From assembly GCA_030847615.1 (NCBI GenBank), contig JAUMIR010000001.1:293162187-293226186 (forward strand): DNA of 64,000 nucleotides. The letters run 5' to 3'. Below the pieces are notes generated by a model, which saw only the letters and a list, made by a program, of their open reading frames with translations, did no database searches and had not been told where the DNA came from. How positions within the stretch are numbered: position 1 is the first letter of the stretch; each line of letters begins with the position of its first letter. Source of the stretch: Gambelia wislizenii. Taxonomy: Eukaryota; Chordata; Lepidosauria; Squamata; Crotaphytidae. Of this stretch, positions 54,604 through 64,000 are shown piece by piece. The position numbers and the translations under genes are program-made.

Positions 54604-56479
54604 AGTTCTAATAAAACACTAGAGGGCTGTTTCCTGCAAGTATGCATAGGATTGTTTTTAAGGTGATACGGTCCACAACCTATAGAAGAAAATTCTCCTA
54701 ATTGGGAACACTCATGGGTAAAAGTCTTGAGCTGTGTAGAGTAATCAGAGAGCTATTCTTCCTGTTTTGAAGAAGTCTTCAGTCAGGGTCTTTTTGTGTA
54801 GAATGTTCCTTTTTTCTCTTCAGTGTAATAGCAACAAAATGAGTGGCAACGTACCATCATAGGTCTATTATCTGGAGTGGGAATTGCTTCTTACTGTTAA
54901 GGAAGAAAGATAAATGCTGATGAGCACATCTCTGGCTGGAATGTTTGTGTTCTGCAATTTTCCTTTTATCTTGCTTCATTTTTAAGGGCTTGGGGGGGGG
55001 AAGTATGGCCATTATTGTAAATTGTGCACACTGAAATTGCAGCTTGCTTTTCAAATACAGCTCTCCACTTAATTTCATTTTTAATGTAGTGATCATTGTG
55101 CTGTCCAGAGGTTGGAAATAACATGTTAACTGCAACAAGTTACTTTGGTGACTGCTTGCTTTTTGCAATAATGAGCTAGAACACTATTCGTTTTTTTGTG
55201 GGTTTTTTATTTCCTGTAACCACCAGGGCTGTAATTCATGACTTCTGAAAGTATAATGAAGGGTTTTCTGCTTGTTACTCATTACTGGGTATGTTCTAAC
55301 AATCTAAGCAGTTGGAAGGAAGGCAGAAGGCCCACAATGGTGGCTACTTAAGTGACCTTTCTTTGTGGGGTGTTGTGTAGCTATGCCAAAGTAGAGGAGC
55401 CAGCAACAAGAAAGGGAGTAGGCAAGAGGAGGATTGACGTATTGAAAACATAAGCTACACTGGAGACTAATTTGTTGAAAATTTTAAAAACATTAAAAAA
55501 AGTTAAGATTTTCTTTTCTTCTTTCTCCATTCTGACTAAATGAAAGAGACTGCTGCTGGCACCAGAAAATGGGAGTGCATGGGGGTTGGGGAGAGGGGCT
55601 GCTTTGCCAAGCTGGCTGCTCCAAACAACGGCACAGGCCATGCACTTGGACAAGTTGGGCTGATGTGTGAGAGGGTGTTTCCCTGCTCTCCTTAAGTCTA
55701 CTCTGGCATGCCATTTAAATTGTCCAGGGGAGAGGGATATGGGCAAGGAAGGGGGAGTGAGCAAGTGTCTGCTTCTGTGCCCCCTTCCAAAGCATCTAGG
55801 TGCAGTGCACAGGGTTGTTACATGATTTCTTCTGCTGTTCCTGGTGAGGAAGAAGGCCAGACATGGTAGTGTACTCAAAATTATGATGATCTGAAATGGG
55901 TGAAACAATATTGTCCTCTACTTTTTGTGGCTCAGTACTAATTGTAACAGTAATGTGTTAATCAGCAATCCAATGATCTCTTTCTGAATGGTGATTTATA
56001 AGTTAGTTTCTGGACTACAGTAATGGTAACTTGTTAATTGATCAGGTGAGTTCCTGGGGATAAGCATCTGGGCAGCAAGGATGTCTACAAGGCCTCTCTC
56101 ATCATTAGCGACCCCACCTTTCTGGTTCAGGCCAGAGCTCTGAAAAGTTGCTTTCTCTGGGTTGGTGAGAGGCGGAATCCACTACACTTGGGTTACTCCC
56201 CTTCACCACCCAGACAGAGGCAGGAAGATCAGGTCTCACCTTAGCTGATAAGGACTGTGGACTCCTCCCCTCCAGCCCTCCACGAGGCCAGTTCTTCCTA
56301 CCTTCTCATAGAGCAGAGCTGCTGTTGCTTTCTCTGCCTTTGGCACTGAATCTCTCCTTTTCCCTTTCTCCTTTCCCTTTTGGAACTGGTTCAGTCCTCT
56401 TCTCAAATTTGCTTTTGAAAAAATAGAGATTGGTGAGGAAGGATGGCTGGCTGGCAGGAAGTCTGATATTTTATAAATA
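54604..56479. other. Intergenic, unassigned; possible DIRS end scrap near 56265
   Basis: No gene is supported. CCCTCCACGAGGCCAGTTCT at about 56277 resembles the inner edge of DIRS terminal repeats, but the match is short. A 175-codon minus-strand frame at 55381-55908 has no recognisable domain. Confidence 0.4.
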
Positions 56480-59445
56480 TTTTTTTAAAATTAAATTTAT
56501 TTTTAAATTTGTTTACATTGAAAAGGTATCCCAGTTACATACAATAATGTTCTAGTACAACAAAAACAGGAATATAAAAATGCAAAAGTAGGAAAAATAA
56601 CCACATTCATTGTAAGTTTCTATAAAAGCTGTCCAAATGTCCACGTACCAGTCCATTTGTAAATTTCATCTATGCATCATTTCAAATGTTGCAAGTTTCG
56701 TTAGATTTTCTATCCCTTGGATCACAGTAAGTATCTTTCCAGCAAAGAGGCATGAAAAATCCACTTCCATAGGCCATTTGTTAATTTCCACAAAACAAGT
56801 AAATAATTCAAAAGAACATCCATGTCCCTGAATATCAAGGAATTTTCCAAAACAAAATTTACTAATGTGCTTGTAGCTACTATGGGACAACTCCAAAACA
56901 TACAGACTAAGGAAGCATTAGCAGGATTACATCTCCAACAATTTGCTGATTTAGAAAATCCTTTCTTGAATAGACCTTGTGGTGACCTATATCTGGGAGA
57001 GCAATTTCTGTTGTAAAAGACATAGTTGGAGATCTATACCCATTAGTTACAGATGTTAAAACTGATGGCCATTTGATCAGTCTAAATTGGATATTCCAGT
57101 TCTCTAGTCCACTCTTGCTGTGAACCTTGCATGTCATATTTATTTATAGATAACAGAAATATATGTTTATATAAATTGTTGGTTTGGATACTTTGTTGGC
57201 CTCAATTAATTTCTCTATACTAAGGGAACCTCAGATGGACTTAAAAGCTGCATGGCCAAATTTGGATGATAATAAATGTTTCAGCTGTAAATATTGCCAT
57301 TTAGCTGATAGAGGCAGCTTAAACTGCTCCTGCAAAACTGAAAAAGGCAAAACCTATCATCAACACCAAGTAATTTATTTAAAGTAATAATCCCATTATC
57401 AGCCCACACTATGCATAAAAATTGTTCCTTACCACTTTTCAGACCGGGATTCCCCCATAAAGTCAATTTGTCATTGATGAGACAATATTTGTGACACAGT
57501 TTTAACTGCTGAAATTGTTGGCAAAACACTTTCCTTTTTAATAAAATGAGAACCAAATATTTTCAATTTGAATAGAGGTTCCAGAAATGAAGGCTCCAAG
57601 ATTGATCATGATGGATTTCTTACTTGAAGTGGATATGTCAAAAAAATACATGATGACAGATATGCCTGATATATTGTAAGATCAGAAAGGCCAAACCCTC
57701 CCTCAGATTGGAATTTGTATCCTTTTCATTGAAATTCCAGGATTTCCCTGCCCCTCCACAATCTCCTGAACAATTCATTTAGTTTTTGAAAATACTTATA
57801 AGGTATGATGAGTAGAGGAATTCCATGAATAATATAAACAATTCTGGGTATAACATTCATTTTAATTGTATTTACCTTACCCCACAGACTCATCTTTAAG
57901 CCCACCCATCTCACTAAATTGTCTGCAATATCTTTTATCTTCTTACTTATATTAAGATTAATCATCTGAGATAATGTGAAGTTGAAGGCTTTCATGGCCG
58001 GCATTCATAGATTTTCCTTGCGTTTTTTTCCGGGCTGTGAGGCTGCGTTCTGGAATAGTTTCTTTCTGACGTTTCGCCTGCATCTGTGGCTGGCATCCTC
58101 AGAGAATGGTTGGGTAGGGGTGTGTGTGGAGTTTATATGTTGTGAACCCCTGTTGGGGAGTATATGTAAATTTGTGTAATTGAATGGTTAGTTTCTGGGT
58201 ATAGAAATTTTATTCTCTGAGGATACCAGCCACAGATGCAAGCGAAATGTCAGAAAGAAACTATTCCAGAACACAGCCTCACAGCCCGGAAAAAACCCAA
58301 GGAAAATCCATCTGAGATAAGTCCCTAGGGATATTTATACCCAGATAAGTAATAGAATTTGGGAAATATTTAAACTGCCATACTTTAAATATGCTAGAGT
58401 CTGTCTTGTCTCCCACTGGCAGTATTTATGACTTGGACCAATTAATTGAATACCAAGATATTTTACCAAAATTATTAATCAATTGCATCAAAACAGGGGC
58501 TTTGAAATAAGCAAGAAAAGATCATCAGCAAAAATAACTTTTTAAAATTCTAAAATGGCATACACAAATCCATTGATTCTGGAATTTTGTCTAATAGCAC
58601 ATGCTAAAGGTTCCAAGCACAAATTGAATTTAATTCAATTAGGAGACAATGGACATCCCTGCCTTGTACCCTGTTCCAGTGTTTTAAAGGGGGGGGGGGA
58701 ACCATGTACTCTTGGTGCTGAACATAATTTTTTTATTATCCATTTCAAAAATATTTTAGGAAACCTACAATTAGTCAATACTATGAACATAAATGGCCAG
58801 TAAATTTTATCAAAAGCCTTCTCAGCATCTAAAGAAATAACGGCTGGTTGATCAGCTCTTATGTGAGTTTAAAGGAATCAAGTCTACAACCAATCCAATA
58901 TTATTGGCTCGCTGCCTGTTTTTGATAAATCCGAATTGGTGAAGATTTCATATTTTACTTTTTGAAATTCTTGATAAAGTTGGAGGACAGCAAATACATA
59001 GAGAAACAACAGAGATACCAGAGCTTTCAGCTGCTTGTTCAATAATTCCTTTTTAAAAAAATTTAAAGGGTTTTTTTTAATAAGAAGAATAAGCAATGAT
59101 TCTATCCTGAATATAGGCTTTACATGCTTCCCGTTCAATAGTGTATGAACTCACAGAGCCTTCATTCATTTTAAAACATTCCATCAAATCTGATATTTGA
59201 ACCCTAGACTGTTCATCATTGAGAAGCAAAACATTACTATGCCAGAGAGTAAAGGGTTTGGGAGCATTAGAAAAGTGAAATTTTCTTATATATATTTATA
59301 ATTACAGTAATGTTTACATATCTTCTGATCTTTACATTACTTTCGATTAATTACAATTTGACTTCTCCTGTTTTACCCGCCCATAAGATTTTTCAAAAAA
59401 AGTTAATTTATATTTCATCTTCTGCTTAGTCTATTTTGTGGTTGA
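56480..59445 (-). mobile_element. L1 LINE, old copy, minus strand, ORF2 remnants
   Basis: Minus-strand pieces carry L1 ORF2 text. At 57726-58004 there is WVGLKMSLWGKVNTIKMNVI, PRIVYIIHGIPLLIIPYKYF and RRLWRGREILEF, the C-terminal part of the RT domain. At about 58540-58840 there is a GCPLSP-type RT region. It is split at 57975 by a small Penelope-derived insertion with a 12-bp target duplication. All frames are broken. Confidence 0.65.
57975..58308 (-). mobile_element. Minimal Penelope-derived foldback insertion
   Basis: CATCTGAGATAA is repeated exactly at 57963-57974 and 58309-58320. The insert is only two inverted terminal blocks, GGCTGTGAGGCTGCGTTCTG and its partner CAGAACACAGCCTCACAGCC, with no RT or GIY-YIG sequence. 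The blocks match the ends of the Penelope element at 19358-26794. Confidence 0.82.
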
Positions 59446-59533
59446 GTTCAAGTCTCCAGGGCCAGATGAACTTCATCTAAGGGTATTAAAAGAACTGGCA
59501 GAAGTAATCTCAGAACCACTGTCAGTAATCTTT

Positions 59534-60736
59534 GGTGCCAGTTACACAACAGTTTTTGTCACGGGGCTTACCGTGACTTCCTGATCCTGGATCCGTCCCA
59601 CGCTGTTTAGACGATTTTTGTCACTCTTTAGGAAATCCTGGAAGATCGCGTGATTGATATTTACACGTCAAAAGTTCCGTTTCTTTTTATTGGTCCCGCA
59701 CTCTTATATCCCGTGCTTTTGTTGTTTACACATGTTTAGCCTACCGGGATTTTTTTTTTTTTTTGCTGTCAATCAAGTATGCGATTACTCGTGTTTTCAC
59801 AACCTCGGTGACGTACTTCCTTTAGAGTTCCGTGCCACGAGCGATGTTATTGGCTGGCTGGGGGGGGAAGGAGGGGGCAGAGGCTTGTGTTTATCCTGTC
59901 TCTTAAAAATGTTAACCCTTTAAGCAGAGGCAGAAGGCATTTTGAAAGACCAAGAATGTGATCTTTCGCTCAGACAGAGGAACAATTAAACCCTGTGCTT
60001 TCCTTTTGAAAGCAAGACGAGTGGGGGGCGGGAGGAGAGGCTTGGTATTCCTTTTAAAATGTTAAAGCTTAAAGCAGAGGCAGCTGCAGAGTGAAGATTT
60101 CAAGCCAGGCATTTTTTACTGTGCCTGGTGGGGGTGGGAAAATAAAAGTGTGTTCATTCGCTCCGACACTGGAATATTTTAGTGTGCCCGGGAGTGTGTG
60201 ATGAATGTTTGATTATCCATTCAGACCCAGAGAGGGGATCCAGGAATGAATGGACGACTCTCTGCCCACCACGATCTCTTTGTAACATGCAGTTGAGGAA
60301 GAGGTTAAAGCTGAAGGGTTTGCAGTGTAGAAATCCATTTAAAAAGGTGACTGAGTACACGCGCACGCACACACACCAACCTTCGTGCAGCTGGAAGGGA
60401 TGCCTTTGTTTTCAGCTGGTGAGGCTGGATCTGTTGAACGGGTGACTGACCCCTCCTTTTCTGGTTGCTGATCTCTAAGCCCGCCCCCAGTCACCATTTC
60501 CGGTCATCCCCTAGTACTGAGATATTTTGTCCCAGGCTGTTTACATTTCCGATTTTCCGAATCCTTCCGTAACTTTTTTAAAAATCGGCACAACCTGCGG
60601 GACTGGAAGTCCCGCAGGTTGAGGGATAAAAGGTGGCCCCCCTTCCGAAAATCATGTACCCGACCCGATGTACGTGTAAACAGTCAGGGTTCGACATGAA
60701 TTCTTCCCACTACATTTTCATTGTGTAAATGGCACC
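59534..60736. mobile_element. Non-autonomous TIR transposon inside CR1 (Harbinger-like guess)
   Basis: GGTGCCAGTTACACAA on the left and TTGTGTAAATGGCACC on the right are inverted with one mismatch in 16. TTT flanks both sides (59531-59533 and 60737-60739), and the CR1 text is continuous across the insertion. A 3-bp duplication would fit the PIF/Harbinger group, but no transposase is seen to confirm it. Confidence 0.75.
60591..60621. repeat. Perfect 14-bp hairpin inside the TIR transposon
   Basis: CAACCTGCGGGACT, loop GGA, then AGTCCCGCAGGTTG. Confidence 0.95.
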
Positions 60737-61885
60737 TTTGAGAATTCCTGGAGAACAGGAGACGTTCCAGCAGACTGGAGGAGGGCAAATATTGTCCCCA
60801 TCTTTAAAAATGGGGGGGGGGGGAGAAGACCCAAATAATTACCGCCCAGTCAGCCTGACATCAATACTAGGAAAAATTCTAGAGCAGATCATTAAACAGA
60901 CAGTCTGTAACCACTTAGAAAGGAATTCTGTGATCACAAAACGGTAACATGGATTTCTCAAAAACAAGTTATGCCAGACTAATCTCATCTCTTTTTTTGA
61001 TAGAGTTACAAACTTGGTAGATGAAGGGAACACAGTGGATGTAGTGTATCTTGATTTTAGTAAGGCTTTTGACAAGGTCCCCCATTATATTCTTGCAAAG
61101 AAGTTAGTAACCTGTGGGCTAGACAATGCAACTGTTAGGTGGATTTGTAATTGGCTGACTGACCGTACCCAAAGGGTAGTCACCAATGGGTCCTCTTCAT
61201 CCTGGAGAGAAGTGACCGGCGGGGTGCCACAGGGTTCTGTCCTGGGCCCAGTGCTATTCAACATCTTTATCAATGACTTGGATGAAGGAATAGAGGGTAT
61301 GCTTATAAAGTTTGCAGATGACACCAAATTAGGAGGGGTAGCTAATACCCCAGAGGACAGGATCAGAATACAAAATGACCTCAACAGATTAGAAAGCTGG
61401 GCCAAAACTAACAAAATGAATTTCAACAGGTAGAAATGTAGGATACTACACTTGGGCAGTAAAAATGAAATGCACAGATATAGGATGAGTGACACATGGC
61501 TTGAGGGCACTACATGTGAAAGGGATCTAGGAGTCTTAGTGGACCACAAGCTGAACATGAGTCAGCAGTGTGATGCAGCAGCTTAAAAAGCCAATGCGAT
61601 TCTAGGCTGCATTAATAGGAGTATAGTGTCCAGAGACTAGGACACGGAGGAATGGGTTCAAACTACAGGAAAAGAGATTCCACCTAAATATTAGGAAGCA
61701 CTATTCAGAAGTGGAATACACTGCCTCATAGTGCGGTGGAGTCTCCTTCTTTGGAGGTTTTTAAACAGAGGCTGGATGGCCATCTGTCGGGAATGATTTG
61801 ATTATGTATTCCTGCATGGCAGGAGGTTGGACTGGATGGTCCTTGAAGTCTCTTCCAACTCTATGATTCTATGATTCTATGGTTT

Positions 61886-64000
61886 CAACAGTGCTTTCTG
61901 TTCATAAAAAGCATAATATCACAATTCTGTCCATGTATCATCTATTCTTACACGTTGTCAACTACTCCATATTCCTCCAGTACCCCTGTCTTGTGCTTAT
62001 AAATATCTTAATAAAGATTTTTTTTTAATGTTCCATCTGGATTTACAGTAATTTATCACTGGTGACCATTCTTCATCTGTTTTATCTGTAAATCTTTTAT
62101 TTAGTATGTAGGTCAACTTGTCATTTTCTTTCATTTCTATCAGTTTATGCAACCAGTCTATCTGGGGATTTTCTTTGCTCTTCCATTTAGCTGCCAAGTT
62201 ATCCTTGCTGCTGTGATTAAATATAGAACTCGCCAATGCCTTTTCTCATCTTCCTTCTCCAGTAACAATGTAATGTTTAACAAATATAGTTTGGGATGCA
62301 TTACAAATTGTATTTTAAACCTGCATTATATTATTTTGTGTACTTTTAACTAGTAATTCCTGTTATTCAGGCAATCCCACCACATATGTAGCATTACTCC
62401 TGTTTCTTTATTACATTTCCAGCATTTGTTTTCTTTTTGATTATACTATCTTTAAATAATTTTCTTTTAAGTCTTCGCATGCTGTGAATTTGTTTGTTCT
62501 CCACCAAGCATTTTCCCATGCTTCCAAATCAATATTCTCCCCGATGTCTCTTGCCCATTTAATTATGTTCCCTTCTGTTTTAATATCTTCTTTTGTTTTT
62601 AGTTCACAGCTAGTATTTATTATCTTTCCAGATGCATAAATCTTTATAAGTAAGCCATTTTTCTGTGTCCATTTGGATAGAAAAGCTTCCTGAGCAGATA
62701 ACAATTTGGTAATTTTTATTAAAATTGATGTTTGATCTTCTGCCATATTCTGAGTAAGGCCTTTCTTATAATATTCTTACCAAAATCCTTATTTATCTTT
62801 GTCTATCGTACCAGATATAAGCGTGCCATCCACATCTCATCTCCGCTCCTTCCAAGGTTAACAGTCTTGTATTCCTCAATTTAATCCAGTCAGTTATCCA
62901 TATAAGTGTGCATGCCATATAATAAATGGGGAAATGCTATCCCTCCTCTTTCTTTTAGATCTATTCACGTGGACCATTTGATCCTCTCTCAATGACACCG
63001 CCCCCCACCCAGATAAAGTCTTTTATATCTTTAGTCCATTCTCTGAATGTTTTCTCATTAGTAAGTATCGGTAAGTTTGGGAACAGGAATAACAGCTTGG
63101 GGAGGATGACCAGTTTTATCGTGGCTACTTTCCTTAGCAAAGATAGGTTTAATTTCTTCCATTTTGATAGATCTTTTTTAATTAGTGCCCGTAATCTAAT
63201 GTAATTATTCTCATAAAGTTCCATATTTCTTTTAGTTATCCAGATTCCCAAATAATTTGTCGTCTTTTCTACCTTACATTCTGATTTTAATCTCAATTCT
63301 TCTTTCTTTTTTCTTTTTTAGATTTTTTAGTTATTATTATTGTTTTCTCTTTGTTGATTTTAAAGCCGGAGAAAGTGCCAACATTTGCTATTAACTCCAA
63401 CAGCCTGGTTATATTTTCTAGAGGGTTGTCCAAAATTATGGCGATGTCATCAGCAAAGGCTTTAACCTTGTATTCAAGCCCATTTATTTTCAACCCAGGA
63501 AGATCTAATTTGATTGTTCAGTATCTCCAGTGTTGTTATGAAGAGGAGAGGGGAGAGAGGGCAACCTTGCCTGGTCCCTTTTAAAATATCTATTGCTGTT
63601 GTTTTCTCTCCATTTATTACTATGTAGGCCTTTTGGTTCTCGTAAATGTGTTCTACATTGTTAATAAAGAATTCTCCCATTCCTAGTTCTTTCCTTACAT
63701 TGATGAGGAAAGACCATCTGACATTGTCGAAAGTTTTTTCCTCATCTGCGAAGATCCATGCTTCTTTCTTCTGGTTATTTCTTTTGTAATATTCTAATGA
63801 GTTCAAAATTGTTCTTATCTTATCAGATATCAATCTTCCTGGTAGGAATCCATTTTGATCTGTATGTATTATTTCTTTTAGGATGTGTTTTATTCTATTG
63901 GCCAGAAATGTCATGTAGATTTTATAATGTACGTTCAGGAGAAAAGTGCAATTTTAGACAAACCAGAGTATGTTCTGATATTATCAAGGATTTATTTGTT
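61886..64000 (-). mobile_element. L1 LINE, second copy, minus strand, runs off the window
   Basis: Minus-strand ORF2 pieces in order. 63474-63914 has DQNGFLPGRLISDKIRTILN, a KTFDNVRWSFLINV region and GTRQGCPLSPLLFITTLEIL. 63293-63493 has VKAFADDIAIILDN (the FADD box) and GFKINKEKTIIITK. 62961-63296 has KTTNYLGIWITKRN and WTKDIKDFIWVG, and the 3' part follows at 62441-62746 and 61997-62236. Frameshifts separate the pieces. It continues past 64000. Sequence differences from 56480-59445 suggest a different L1 family. Confidence 0.8.

Larger units (their letters stand above)
59446..61885 (+). mobile_element. CR1 LINE with RT remnant, split by a 1.2-kb TIR element
   Basis: It starts near CAAGTCTCCAGGGCCAGATG, is interrupted at 59534-60736, and continues with [60 protein letters not shown] and [12 protein letters not shown] (catalytic ADD present). 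The longest open piece is 61014-61433. It ends in the CR1 tail CTATGATTCTATGATTCTAT near 61865-61885. Frameshifts and stops make it inactive. Confidence 0.85.

Noticed and set aside
55381..55908. A 175-codon minus-strand open frame starting with a hydrophobic stretch
   Set aside because: No recognisable domain, no splice or promoter context; a chance frame is the simplest reading.
56265..56470. A third DIRS terminal fragment
   Set aside because: Only a short match (CCACGAGGCCAGTTCT) to the inner edge of DIRS repeats; too little to call.

Overview
This window looks like nuclear DNA of a squamate reptile (lizard or snake). It holds the 3' two thirds of one host gene, ACVR1 (ALK2, a type I BMP/activin receptor kinase), on the + strand. 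Seven coding exons lie at 4887-5104, 13729-13828, 16640-16786, 18129-18404, 27458-27655, 46290-46420 and 49122-49256. They run from the transmembrane segment through the GS domain and kinase domain to the stop codon. The ectodomain exons lie upstream of position 1. The squamate call rests on a 5S-rRNA-derived SINE with a Sauria-type tail, together with L2, CR1, RTE/BovB-like, L1, Penelope-like and DIRS elements in the same introns. I cannot name the species.

Almost everything else is mobile DNA. 1-4645 is the decayed right part of a DIRS tyrosine-recombinase retrotransposon. The intron 5105-13728 holds a TA-flanked MITE with an inner GC-rich minisatellite and two copies of a second MITE family. 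The intron 18405-27457 holds a Penelope-like element (19358-26794, 12-bp target duplication) split by a nearly intact second DIRS element (20019-26339). The intron 27656-46289 is the most layered. It has two minisatellite MITEs, an RTE remnant and a hAT-type element (31904-37664, 8-bp target duplication) that carries an almost open L2 LINE and another minisatellite MITE. It also has a 5S SINE, a CR1-in-CR1 nest, a Tigger-like MITE and a head-to-head Penelope fragment. The intron 46421-49121 has a candidate solo LTR and a long foldback palindrome. Downstream of the gene there are MITEs, an L1 split by a minimal Penelope foldback, a CR1 split by a 1.2-kb TIR element, and a second L1 that runs off the window end.

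The strongest observations concern how these elements moved. The younger DIRS copy keeps terminal inverted repeats that share a 105-bp identical block, and an internal complementary region that records its circle junction. With the interrupted Penelope gene around it, the recombination core (AACATTCTG) can be read directly. Its reverse transcriptase/RNase H frame seems to be broken by one missing base near 24547. The L2 frame is broken only at two G homopolymers. The DIRS and L2 proteins have no role in ACVR1 signalling; they are intronic passengers.
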